From contig CAZQLL010000003.1 in assembly GCA_964594125.1 (NCBI GenBank), forward strand, positions 124,001 through 188,000: 64,000 nt of DNA, in the 5' to 3' direction. Position numbers and translations under genes: made by a program. The DNA comes from CAVRZJ01 sp964594125 (GTDB taxonomy: Bacteria > Acidobacteriota > Thermoanaerobaculia > Thermoanaerobaculales > Thermoanaerobaculaceae). Position 1 is the stretch's first letter, and each line of letters starts with the position of its first letter. Below, piece by piece: positions 17,275 through 25,335 of the stretch. The notes below the pieces were generated by a model. The model saw only the letters and a list, made by a program, of their open reading frames with translations, was not told the origin of the DNA and searched no databases.

Positions 17275-17805
17275 CTACTCCGCGACCCGCAGCAGGTCGA
17301 TCACCTTCTTCACACCCCTGGTGCCGGCCGCCGTGGCGAGCGCAATGTCGAGGCGCGCCTTCTCGGGGGCAACGCCGCGCAGCGACACCCACCCTTGCAC
17401 CGCCTCGACCTCGATCTTCTCGGCGTGCGCGCCGATCTCGGCGCGCAGCCGCATCTTCACGGTTGCCTCGAGCTCGGAGTCGCCGGCCTCGTTGGCGAGC
17501 AGCCCCTTGCCGAGCGTCGGGTCGCGCCGCGCCGTCACCTGATTGTCGACCGAGGTGACGCCCTCGGCGAACAGCGCCACCTCCTCGGCAAGCTCCTGCA
17601 CGGCGCGGCTCTCGACCTCGCCCATGAGGATCGCCTTGCCGCCGGAGAGCATCACGCGGATCGCCGCCGCCTCGCCGCCCAGCTTCTCGACGAGGAGCGC
17701 TCCGAGCGCCGCCTCGCGCTTCGCGAGGTCGTCCTGGGCGCCGGCCAGGAGCGCCGCCCCGGCCGCCGCCAGCACCGCCACCACCACCGCCGCTACCTTG
17801 CGCAT
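17275..17805 (-). CDS. Periplasmic protein with two BON domains
   Basis: This 176-residue protein has a cleavable signal peptide (MRKVAAVVVAVLAAAGAALLAGAQ). The rest holds two BON-type alpha/beta modules (about residues 30-85 and 100-172), each with the pattern of a strand followed by G-V-A/V and a turn (AILMGEVESRAVQEL and GWVSLRGVAPEKARLD). BON domains bind phospholipid membranes and appear in OsmY-like stress proteins. The second start (ATG at 17805) was chosen for its GGGAGGGTGC ribosome site. It lies next to the Cpx-like two-component genes, so membership in that envelope regulon is plausible. Confidence 0.82.
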   Translation of the reverse strand: MRKVAAVVVAVLAAAGAALLAGAQDDLAKREAALGALLVEKLGGEAAAIRVMLSGGKAILMGEVESRAVQELAEEVALFAEGVTSVDNQVTARRDPTLGKGLLANEAGDSELEATVKMRLRAEIGAHAEKIEVEAVQGWVSLRGVAPEKARLDIALATAAGTRGVKKVIDLLRVAE

Positions 17806-17934
17806 GCACCCTCCCGTCGTCTCGTCGTGTTGCGCCCTGCGAGCCACCACTGCGCGGGCAGGTCGCCCGCACCTCAACGCGCTGCAACCCTGCCCGGCGG
17901 AGCGCGATTCCTCGCCGGGCCTGCGGCGTGAGCT

Positions 17935-19290
17935 CTAGGCTGCGGGCAGGCGGATCTCGACCTCGAGGCCGCCGCCCGGCCGGTTGCGCGCCGCGATGCT
18001 GCCGCCGTGCAACCGCACCGCGCGCGCCGCGATCGCGAGCCCGAGACCGGCGCCGCCGTGCTGGCGGTCGCGCGCCTCCTCGACGCGGAAGAACGGCTGG
18101 AACACCGCCTCGAGGTGCTGATCGGGGACGCCCGGGCCGCGGTCGCTCACTCGCACCGCCACCGTATCACCTTCACGCACCGCCGCAACGCGCACCTCGC
18201 CGCCGTCGGCGCTGTAGGCGACGGCGTTGCGGACCACGTTCTCGAGCGCCGAGCGCAACGCGTCGGCGTCGCCCGCCGCCGCGCACCCCTCGCCGCGCTC
18301 GACCGCGACCTGCACGCCGCGCGCCGACGCCTCGAATGCCGCGTCGTCGGCGACCCCGTCGGCCAGCTCGCCGACGTCGACGCGCTCGCGCGCCGCCGGC
18401 GCGTCGGCCGCCTCCAGCCGCGACAGCGTCAGGAGCTGGTCGATCAGCGCTTCGAGGCGCCCGGCCTCGAGCTCGATGCGGTCGAGCTGCTCGCCGGCCG
18501 CATCGCCGGCGCGCTTGCGCGCCAGCTCGAGCGCGACGGCGAGGCGCGCCAGCGGCGAGCGCAGCTCGTGGGAGACGTCCCGCACGAGCCGCCGCTGCGC
18601 TCCGACCAGCGCCTCGATGCGCGCCGCCATGCCGTCGAAGTCGCGGGCGAGATCGCCGATCTCGTCCTTTCGCGCTGCGATGCGCGGCGCCACGCGCGCC
18701 GACAGGTCGCCGCCGGCGAGGCTGCGCACGACGCCGCGCAGCTTCTCCACCGGGGAGGTGAGCGTACGCGCGAGCCAGAAGCAGAGGGCGCCGACGACCG
18801 CCGTGAGGGCGAGGAGGCGCCATCCCAGCACCCCTGGCTCGATCAGGTCGACGAGCGACGGCGGCCGCCGAATCGCCGCCACGAGGACCACCGCCTCGCC
18901 GTCAGGGCGCGTCGCCGGCCGGCCGGCGATGTGGTACGCCCCGGAGCGCTCCGAGATCTCCTCGCCCGCCTGCGCGACGCGCCGGCCGAACTCCCCGATC
19001 CCGGGCGGCAGGTCGGTGCCGGAGGCGGAACTCCCGTCCGGCCGCAGCACGAACACCGGGATGCGCGGGCCGCCGTGCCGCTCCCCGCCGCTCTGGCGCT
19101 CGCCTTCGCCGCCGACGATGCGCGCCGCGCGCTCGAGCCGCTCGCGCAGGAACCCCTCGACGTCGCGCTGCCACCGCTCGACGCCCGGCCGCGACCGCGT
19201 GAACATCGGCGAGGAGAGGATCAGCAGCGTCGCCACCGCCGCCATCGCCACCCAGAACGCCAGGAAGATGCGAAGGAACAGGCGCCGCAC
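17935..19290 (-). CDS. CpxA/EnvZ-like sensor histidine kinase
   Basis: This 451-residue membrane kinase has transmembrane helices at about residues 5-27 and 155-174 that flank a 125-residue periplasmic sensor. A HAMP domain (about 175-230) follows, then the DHp domain with DVSHELRSPLARL, where His241 is the phosphorylation site, and the HATPase domain (NVVRNAVAYS, SDRGPGVP, GGAGLGLAIAARAV). The layout and H-box match CpxA-type kinases. The GTG start follows the regulator stop with no gap. The sensor carries RxPxFVLRPDG, as in several CpxA relatives. It senses envelope conditions; the signal is unknown. Confidence 0.92.
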   Translation of the reverse strand: MRRLFLRIFLAFWVAMAAVATLLILSSPMFTRSRPGVERWQRDVEGFLRERLERAARIVGGEGERQSGGERHGGPRIPVFVLRPDGSSASGTDLPPGIGEFGRRVAQAGEEISERSGAYHIAGRPATRPDGEAVVLVAAIRRPPSLVDLIEPGVLGWRLLALTAVVGALCFWLARTLTSPVEKLRGVVRSLAGGDLSARVAPRIAARKDEIGDLARDFDGMAARIEALVGAQRRLVRDVSHELRSPLARLAVALELARKRAGDAAGEQLDRIELEAGRLEALIDQLLTLSRLEAADAPAARERVDVGELADGVADDAAFEASARGVQVAVERGEGCAAAGDADALRSALENVVRNAVAYSADGGEVRVAAVREGDTVAVRVSDRGPGVPDQHLEAVFQPFFRVEEARDRQHGGAGLGLAIAARAVRLHGGSIAARNRPGGGLEVEIRLPAA

Positions 19291-19977
19291 CTACGCCTCC
19301 ACCCTGACGTACTGGTAGCCGACGCCGCGCACCGACTTGATGCGCTCGCCGCCGTCGGGAAGCGGCCCGAGCTTGCGGCGCAGGTTCGACACGTGCACGT
19401 CGAGCGAGCGGTCGTAGGGGACCGGCCGCCGCCCGAGCACCTCGCGGTAGAGCAGGTCCCGCCTGACCACCTTGCCGGCGTCGCGCACCAGCGCCTCGAG
19501 CAGCGAGTACTCGGTGCCGGTGACCTCGATCGTCTTACCGCCGCGCTGCACCCGGCGGGCGCCCGGGTCGAGGCGGAGGTCTCCGACCGCCACCGCGGCG
19601 CTCGCGGCGCCGCCCTGCCGCCCGCGCCGCAGCACCGCGCGGATGCGCGCCACCAGCTCACGCGGATTGAACGGCTTCGGCAGGTAGTCGTCGGCCCCGA
19701 GCTCGAGGCCGACGATGCGGTCGACCTCCTGGCCGCGCGCCGTGAGCATCACGACCGGCACCGCGGAGCTCTCGCGGATCCGCCGCAGCGCATCGAACCC
19801 GTTCAGGCGCGGCAGCATGACGTCGAGCACCACGAGATCGGGGGCGCCCTCGACGGCGGCGCGCACGCCGCTTTCGCCGTCCGCCGCCGCCGCCGTCTCG
19901 AACCCCTCCTCGGCGAGGTAGTCGCGCAGCAGGCCGATCAGCTCGCTGTCGTCGTCGATGATCAGGACACGGGTCAT
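19291..19977 (-). CDS. CpxR/OmpR-type response regulator
   Basis: This 228-residue transcription factor has a receiver domain (residues 1-118) with phosphoacceptor Asp52 (VVLDVMLP), the acidic pocket (IDDD) and Lys101 (LPKPFN). The C-terminal winged helix is of the OmpR type (TGTEYSLLEALVRDAGKVVRRDLL, then DRSLDVHVSNLRRKLGP). GTEYSLL and the LRRKLG block resemble CpxR. It is the first gene of the pair and is followed immediately by its kinase. A CpxR-box-like sequence stands 45 bases upstream of its start, suggesting autoregulation. Confidence 0.92.
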   Translation of the reverse strand: MTRVLIIDDDSELIGLLRDYLAEEGFETAAAADGESGVRAAVEGAPDLVVLDVMLPRLNGFDALRRIRESSAVPVVMLTARGQEVDRIVGLELGADDYLPKPFNPRELVARIRAVLRRGRQGGAASAAVAVGDLRLDPGARRVQRGGKTIEVTGTEYSLLEALVRDAGKVVRRDLLYREVLGRRPVPYDRSLDVHVSNLRRKLGPLPDGGERIKSVRGVGYQYVRVEA

Positions 19978-20021
19978 GGCCCGCTCAAGGGTAGCAGCGA
20001 GCGGGCCGCAGCGGGCGCCGC

Positions 20022-20036
20022 TTAACGTTCCTTTAC
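20022..20036. promoter_or_regulatory. CpxR-box-like site 1
   Basis: TTAAC-GTTCC-TTTAC, which on the other strand is GTAAA-N5-GTTAA, is one mismatch from the E. coli CpxR box GTAAA-N5-GTAAA. It lies in the region between the divergent response regulator and the secreted-protein gene and could control both. Confidence 0.55.
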
Positions 20037-20179
20037 CGACCGCTTGCGTTTCCTTGCCGGCGCCCTGTCAGCCTGACTGGACGAGCGGCGGCGCCGCATG
20101 CCATGCTCCGGTCCGCCGCAGCCATGCGGAAGGCGAGCGACGGCGCACCCGCGCCGGCCGCGGACGGGAGGAGCGAAAG

Positions 20180-21070
20180 ATGCATCGAGCGATGGTGGCG
20201 TCGTTGGCCGTGTTCGTCGTGACGGGCATCGCAGGGGCCGCCGCGGCGGCGGAGGAGCGAGCGGCCGCCGCGGTCGCGGCGGTTGCGGTCGACGGCAGCG
20301 CCGCCGACTGGCGCGACGTGGCGCCGCAGGCGTCCGAGACCGAGCCGAAGCGCTCCGCGATCGCGCAGGACGACACCTTCGTCTACGGGTACTTCGAGTC
20401 CCGCGACCTCGCCCTCGCCCGGCGGCTGCTGCGCAGCGGGGCGATCTTCTGGATCAACGTCTCCGGCCTCCACGGCGAGGGCTACGGCCTGCGCTTCCGC
20501 GGCACCGAGGAGCTCCAGGCGGCGGTCGACGCGGCGGCGGCGAGCCAGGGCGGCTCGCCGGGCCGGCGCGACGGCCAGGGGGAGACCTCCCGGCGCGCGC
20601 CGCTCGGCGCCGTCGAGGTGATCAAGAACGGCGCCGTCATCGAGCTCATCACCGCCGGTGCGCGGGACGGCGGACCGGCCGCCGCCTGCTCGTTCCGCGA
20701 CGGCGTCCTGGTCTGCGAGTACCGGGCGCCGATCGCCGAGATCGGCCTCCCGTCCGACGGCGAGCGCGCCGTCGCGATCGGCTTCCAGATGGGCGGCCGC
20801 ACGGAGGCGGAGCGCGCGGCCGGCGCCGCCCGTCAGGCCTGGAGCCGCCCGGGAGGCGACCGCCAGGGCAGCGTCCCGCCGCCGCCGGCGCGCCAGGAAA
20901 GCGGCGAGGCTGCGCCCGCGACCGGCGCAGCCGGCGGCGATGCGGCCGCGCCGGGCGCCAGTGGGCAGGCCGCGGCCGGCGGCGGCGCGCGGCGGCGCGC
21001 GTACCCGACGATCTGGCACGACGTGAAGCTCGTCTCCGCGCCGTCCGCCCCGCCGGCGGCGGCGCGGTAG
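20180..21070 (+). CDS. Secreted protein of unknown function, divergent from cpxR-like gene
   Basis: This 296-residue protein has a cleavable signal peptide (ends about residue 24, AAAAAEE). Residues about 35-220 look like a beta-sandwich that begins VDGSAADWRDVAP and has DDTFVYGYFESRD, a pattern seen in CBM9-like or DOMON-like extracellular domains. The last 75 residues are Gly/Ala/Pro-rich and end with YPTIWHDVKLVSA. The ATG follows GGGAGGAG. Expression is probably under the adjacent CpxR-like regulator, and the next gene encodes a Spy-like protein. No enzyme motif is seen. Confidence 0.75.
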   Translation: MHRAMVASLAVFVVTGIAGAAAAAEERAAAAVAAVAVDGSAADWRDVAPQASETEPKRSAIAQDDTFVYGYFESRDLALARRLLRSGAIFWINVSGLHGEGYGLRFRGTEELQAAVDAAAASQGGSPGRRDGQGETSRRAPLGAVEVIKNGAVIELITAGARDGGPAAACSFRDGVLVCEYRAPIAEIGLPSDGERAVAIGFQMGGRTEAERAAGAARQAWSRPGGDRQGSVPPPPARQESGEAAPATGAAGGDAAAPGASGQAAAGGGARRRAYPTIWHDVKLVSAPSAPPAAAR

Positions 21071-21126
21071 CGGCCGCAGCCGGCTCGCCGCAAAGGGCGC
21101 GGCGGCTTCGCCTCCGGGCCCCGCGC

Positions 21127-21141
21127 TTTACCTTTCCTTAC
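21127..21141. promoter_or_regulatory. CpxR-box-like site 2
   Basis: TTTAC-CTTTC-CTTAC, which on the other strand is GTAAG-N5-GTAAA, is again one base from the CpxR consensus. It stands 110 bases before the Spy/CpxP-like gene. A TTTACA (21180-21185) and TATCGT (21201-21206) pair with a 15-base spacer downstream could be the promoter. Confidence 0.55.
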
Positions 21142-21250
21142 CGCTGCTTTTCGTTTCCTTTCGGCTTTTCGGACAACACTTTACAGCGTCGGCTCGTCTC
21201 TATCGTGTGACGGGCGACGGCACGACCGGACGCCCGCACGGAGGATCGCC

Positions 21251-21793
21251 ATGAAGAACCGCGCCATCATCATCGCAGTCGTCACGGCCGCTGCGCTCGC
21301 GGCAGTCGCAGCCGCCGCCCTGGCGGGCGGCCCGGGCCACCCCGGCGCCGGCCCGTGGGCGGCCGGGTCCGGCGGCATGTTCGCGGGCATGCACGGCGGC
21401 CGCGGCCTGGGCCTGCTCGGCCCGGCGCTGCAGCGCCTCGACCTCACGACCGAGCAGCGCGATGCGATCCGCGCCGTCCTCGAGGCGGAGCGGCCGGCGC
21501 TCGACGAGCTCCGCGCGAAGGTGCGCGAGGCGCAGGAGGCGTTCGTGGCCGCGCACCCGCCGACCGAGTTCGACGAGGCGGCGATCCGCGCCCATCACGC
21601 CGCCATGGCGCCGCTGCTCGCCGACGTCGCGGTCGCCGAGGCGCGCGCCCGCGCCAAGGCGCTCGCGGTGCTGACGCCGGAGCAGCTCGCCGAGCTCGAG
21701 GCGATGCGCGCCGAGATGCGCGAACGGATGCAGGAGCGCATGCACGGGCGGCGCGAGCGCCGGGAGTGCCGCACCGCGCCCGCCGGCATGTAG
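21251..21793 (+). CDS. Spy/CpxP family periplasmic protein
   Basis: This is a 180-residue exported, nearly all-helical protein. After the signal peptide (residues 1-24) and a Gly/His-rich segment comes LDLTTEQRDAIRAVLEAERP and later VLTPEQLAELEAMRAEMRERM, the two LTxxQ motifs that define the Spy/CpxP/CnrX fold. The C-terminus is Arg/Met/His-rich. Such proteins act as ATP-independent periplasmic chaperones or as inhibitors of CpxA. GGAGG precedes the ATG. It lies downstream of a CpxR-like box and in front of macAB, a typical envelope-stress arrangement. Confidence 0.88.
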   Translation: MKNRAIIIAVVTAAALAAVAAAALAGGPGHPGAGPWAAGSGGMFAGMHGGRGLGLLGPALQRLDLTTEQRDAIRAVLEAERPALDELRAKVREAQEAFVAAHPPTEFDEAAIRAHHAAMAPLLADVAVAEARARAKALAVLTPEQLAELEAMRAEMRERMQERMHGRRERRECRTAPAGM

Positions 21794-21832
21794 GAGCGGC
21801 AGCGGACGCCGCGCAGCGGCACGGAGGATGTC

Positions 21833-23188
21833 ATGAAGCGCTGGATCATCATCGTCGCGGCCCTGGCGGTCGCCGGGGCCGCGACGGCCTATGTCGCCAC
21901 CAGGGGCGACAGCGGCGCCCCCTCGTTCCGCTTCGCCACCGTCGAGCGCGGCTCCATCGACTCGGTGGTGTCGGCCACCGGCACGCTGTCGGCGGTCACC
22001 ACCGTGCAGGTCGGGACCCAGGTCTCGGGACTCATCGAGCAGCTCCTCGTCGACTTCAACGACCGCGTCGAGAAGGGCCAGGTGATCGCTCGCCTCGACA
22101 CGACGCTGCTGGAATCGAACCTGCGCGACGTCGAGGCGTCGCTCGAGCGCAGCGTCGCCGAGCTGCGCCAGGCCGAGCGCGACCTCCAGCGCATCACCTC
22201 GCTCTACACGCAGGGGATCTCCGCGATCGCCGACCTCAACAAGGCGCAGTACACCTTCGACGTCGCCCGGGCGTCGGTGAAGGGCGCCGAGGCCTCGCTC
22301 GAGCGGGCGAAGCGCAACCTCGCCTACGCGACGATCACGGCGCCGGTGTCCGGCATCGTCGTCGAACGCGCGGTCGACGTCGGCCAGACGGTCGCCGCGA
22401 GCATGTCGACGCCGAAGCTGTTCACCATCGCCAACGACCTCTCCGAGATGCAGATCCTGGCGCCGGTGGACGAGAGCGACATCGGCCGGATCAAGGAAGG
22501 CCAGCAGGTCCGTTTCACGGTCAAGGCCTACCCGGAGCGCTCGTTCACCGGCACCGTCAAGCAGGTGCGCCTGCAGTCGACGACCGAGCAGAACATCGTC
22601 AACTACACCGTCGTGATCGCGGTAGGGAACCCGGACGGCACGCTGCTCCCTGGGATGACCGCGACGGTCGAGTTCGTCGTCGCCAGCGCCGCCGATGTCC
22701 TCAAGGTCCCGAATGCGGCGCTGCGCTTCCGCCCCACCGACGCCATGCTCGCGGAGGCGCGCGAGCGCATGAGGAAGGAGTTCGAGGCGCGGCGCGCGGC
22801 GAGGGAGGCCGGCGGCGCCCCGCCCGGCGGCGCCCGGCCCGGCGGCGCGGGCGGCGCGTGGCCGGACGGCGAGCGCAGCGGCCCCGGCGGACTCTCCGGC
22901 AGGGGCATGCCCGGGGCCGGGATGCCCGGCGCCGGCCAGGCGGGCGGCGACGGCGGCGGCGCGCGACCGCAGCCGTCGCTGCTGTACTACCTGAAGGACG
23001 GCAAGCTGGCGATGATGCCGGTGCGCCCCGGCATCACCGACGGGCAATCGACCGAGGTGCGCGGGCCGTTCATCGAGGAGGGAATGCAGGTCATCGTCGG
23101 GATGGCGCAGGCGGCCAGGTCCGCCTCGACCAACCCGTTCCAGGCGACGCAGCAGAGCGGGCCGCCGCGCCCGCCGGGGATGTTCTAG
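21833..23188 (+). CDS. macA: MacA-like periplasmic adaptor (HlyD/RND family)
   Basis: This is a 451-residue membrane-fusion protein with an N-terminal membrane helix (residues 2-22). The lipoyl half (GTLSAVTTVQVGTQVSGLIEQL) is followed by a coiled-coil hairpin (about residues 90-160), the second lipoyl half (ATITAPVSGIVVERAVDVGQTVAA) and beta-barrel domains. Residues about 320-380 are an unusual Gly/Pro/Arg-rich insert within the membrane-proximal region, followed by SLLYYLKDGKLAMMPVRPG. The adaptor links the inner-membrane MacB transporter to an outer-membrane channel; no TolC-like gene is in the window. It is in an operon with the next two genes. Confidence 0.92.
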   Translation: MKRWIIIVAALAVAGAATAYVATRGDSGAPSFRFATVERGSIDSVVSATGTLSAVTTVQVGTQVSGLIEQLLVDFNDRVEKGQVIARLDTTLLESNLRDVEASLERSVAELRQAERDLQRITSLYTQGISAIADLNKAQYTFDVARASVKGAEASLERAKRNLAYATITAPVSGIVVERAVDVGQTVAASMSTPKLFTIANDLSEMQILAPVDESDIGRIKEGQQVRFTVKAYPERSFTGTVKQVRLQSTTEQNIVNYTVVIAVGNPDGTLLPGMTATVEFVVASAADVLKVPNAALRFRPTDAMLAEARERMRKEFEARRAAREAGGAPPGGARPGGAGGAWPDGERSGPGGLSGRGMPGAGMPGAGQAGGDGGGARPQPSLLYYLKDGKLAMMPVRPGITDGQSTEVRGPFIEEGMQVIVGMAQAARSASTNPFQATQQSGPPRPPGMF

Positions 23189-23206
23189 GCCGCGGAGCGC
23201 GACGCG

Positions 23207-23962
23207 ATGAGCGACACCCCCGTCATCCGCACCCACGGCCTCGTCAAGGTCTACGCCATGGGAGCGACCGAGGTGCGCGCGCTGCGCGGCGTGGATCTCA
23301 CGGTGGAGCGCGGCGAGTTCGTCGCCGTCATGGGCGCCTCGGGGAGCGGCAAGTCGACGCTGATGAACATCCTCGGCTGTCTCGACGTGCCCACTCATGG
23401 AACCTACGACCTCGACGGCGAACGCACCGGCGGGCTCGACCGCAACGCCCTCGCCGACATCCGCAACCGCAAGATCGGGTTCGTCTTCCAGGGGTTCAAC
23501 CTGCTCGCCCGCACCGCCGCGGTTGAGAACGTCGAGCTGCCGCTGCTCTACGACCGCTCCGGGCGCATGGTCGAGACGCGGAAGGCGGCGCTCGCGGCGC
23601 TCGCCAAGGTCGGCCTCGCCGAGCGCGCCCACCACCTTCCCAACGAGCTCTCGGGCGGCCAGCAGCAGCGCGTCGCGATCGCCCGCGCGCTGGTCACCGA
23701 GCCGGCGCTGCTGCTCGCCGACGAGCCCACCGGCAACCTCGACAGCCGCACCTCGATCGAGGTGATGTCGCTGTTCCAGCAGCTCAACGACCAGGGGATC
23801 ACGATCGTGCTGGTCACGCACGAACGCGACATCGCGCGCTACACGAAACGCCTCGTCGAGCTGCGCGACGGCCACGTCATCCGCGACCTCCCGGTGGCGG
23901 ACCGCGGCGACGCCGCCGAGGACCTCAGGGGCCTCGGCGGGATCGACGCGGAGGCGGTGTAG
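23207..23962 (+). CDS. macB: MacB-type ABC transporter ATPase
   Basis: This 251-residue ATPase has Walker A GASGSGKST, the Q-loop in VFQGFNLLART, signature LSGGQQQRVAIARAL, Walker B LLLADEPTGNLDS and the H-loop TH. The HGTYDLDGE and NILGCLD blocks place it in the MacB/LolD group. In this genome the ATPase and permease are separate proteins, unlike the fused E. coli MacB. It powers mechanotransmission type export of peptides, lipids or macrolides from the periplasm. It overlaps neither neighbour and sits 18 bases after macA. Confidence 0.93.
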   Translation: MSDTPVIRTHGLVKVYAMGATEVRALRGVDLTVERGEFVAVMGASGSGKSTLMNILGCLDVPTHGTYDLDGERTGGLDRNALADIRNRKIGFVFQGFNLLARTAAVENVELPLLYDRSGRMVETRKAALAALAKVGLAERAHHLPNELSGGQQQRVAIARALVTEPALLLADEPTGNLDSRTSIEVMSLFQQLNDQGITIVLVTHERDIARYTKRLVELRDGHVIRDLPVADRGDAAEDLRGLGGIDAEAV

Positions 23963-23967
23963 CGGGC

Positions 23968-25185
23968 ATGCGCGCGCTCGTGCTCGTCCGCGTCGCCTGG
24001 CAGAGCATCCGCAAGAACACGATGCGGACGCTGCTCACCATGCTCGGCATCATCATCGGCGTGGCCGCCGTCATCGTCATGGTGGCGGTCGGCCTCGGCG
24101 CCAAGGAGCGGATCAACCAGCAGATCCAGAACCTCGGCACCAACATGATCGTGCTCACCGCCGGCACGACGCGCCAGGGAGGCGTGAGCCAGGGAGCGCA
24201 GAGCTTCAACCGGTTGAAGGTCGAGGACGCCGACGCGCTGCGGCGGGAGAGCTCGCTGCTCACCGCGATCTCGCCGGTGATCGTCGCGCCCGGCCAGATG
24301 CAGGGCGGGGTCGGCAACTGGCGCACCGCGGTCAACGGCGTCGCCGTCGACTACCAGGTGATCCGCGACTGGCAGGTCACTGCGGGGGCCTTCTTCGACG
24401 CGACCGACGTGCGCGTCGCGCGCAAGGTCGTGGTCATCGGCGCGACCGTGGCGGCCAACCTCTTCCCCGACTCCGACCCGGTCGGCCAGGAGGTGCAGAT
24501 CCGCAACGTGCCGTTCAAGATCATCGGCGTGCTCGCCGGCAAGGGGCAGACCGCCAGCGGCTCCGATCAGGACGACATCGTGCTGGCGCCGTACACGACC
24601 GTGCAGACGCGCCTGGCGGGACGGCAGTTCATCCCGCAGATCCTCGCCGCGACCGCCACGCCCGGCGACATCCCGGCGGCGATGGAGGAGGTCAGGGTGA
24701 TCATGCGCGAGCAGCACCGCCTGGCGTCCTACGAGGAGGACGACTTCACGGTGCGCAACCAGGCCGACCTCGCCGAGGCCGCGGAGAGCACCACCGAGGT
24801 GATGACGATGCTGCTGGCCGCCATCGCCTCGATCTCGCTGCTGGTCGGCGGCATCGGCATCATGAACATCATGCTGGTGTCGGTCACCGAGCGCACGCGC
24901 GAGATCGGCATCCGCCTGGCCATCGGGGCCCACGGGTCCGACGTGATGGTGCAGTTCCTCGTCGAGAGCACGGTGATGAGCCTGCTGGGCGGCGCCATCG
25001 GCATCGCCGTCGGGTTCGCGGGCGCGTCGCTCCTCGGCCGCGTGACCGGCTGGGCCACGGTGGTCTCGCCGCCCACCGTGGCGGTCGCGCTGCTGTTCTC
25101 CGCCGGCGTCGGCATCTTCTTCGGCTTCTACCCGGCCCGCAAGGCCGCGAGCCTCAACCCGATCGACGCGCTGCGCTACGAGTGA
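23968..25185 (+). CDS. macB: MacB-type ABC transporter permease
   Basis: This 405-residue permease has one helix at the N-terminus (LLTMLGIIIGVAAVIVMVAVGLG), a large periplasmic MacB core domain (about residues 55-260) and three C-terminal helices of the FtsX fold (SISLLVGGIGIMNIMLVSVTERTREIGIRLAIGA, ending PARKAASLNPIDALRYE). This matches the non-canonical MacB family. It is 5 bases after the ATPase gene. Together with MacA it forms an envelope exporter probably induced with the Spy-like protein. LolCE-type lipoprotein release is unlikely because of the paired MacA adaptor. Confidence 0.93.
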   Translation: MRALVLVRVAWQSIRKNTMRTLLTMLGIIIGVAAVIVMVAVGLGAKERINQQIQNLGTNMIVLTAGTTRQGGVSQGAQSFNRLKVEDADALRRESSLLTAISPVIVAPGQMQGGVGNWRTAVNGVAVDYQVIRDWQVTAGAFFDATDVRVARKVVVIGATVAANLFPDSDPVGQEVQIRNVPFKIIGVLAGKGQTASGSDQDDIVLAPYTTVQTRLAGRQFIPQILAATATPGDIPAAMEEVRVIMREQHRLASYEEDDFTVRNQADLAEAAESTTEVMTMLLAAIASISLLVGGIGIMNIMLVSVTERTREIGIRLAIGAHGSDVMVQFLVESTVMSLLGGAIGIAVGFAGASLLGRVTGWATVVSPPTVAVALLFSAGVGIFFGFYPARKAASLNPIDALRYE

Positions 25186-25188
25186 CGT

Positions 25189-25209
25189 GCGCGGGCGGGA
25201 CGCCCGCGC
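25189..25209. repeat. GCGCGGGCG hairpin repeat (REP-like)
   Basis: GCGCGGGCG-GGA-CGCCCGCGC is a perfect 9-bp stem. It starts 4 bases after the macB permease stop and is followed by CCACCC. Relatives are at 31896-31916, 43512-43536 and 45278-45302. It may also act as terminator. Confidence 0.7.
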
Positions 25210-25335
25210 CACCCGCAGCCCGCCGCCTTCCCGCGGTGCGCTGCGCCCCCGCGGCGGCGCGGGCGCCGTACCGGCGCGGCGGCTCGGGGACCCTGCCCGC
25301 CCGCGCCCCGCATGGAGGGCGTCCGCCCGGCGCCC

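Noticed and set aside
23207..25185. LolCDE lipoprotein release system
   Set aside because: The transporter is encoded with a MacA-type adaptor, and there is one permease rather than the LolC/LolE pair.
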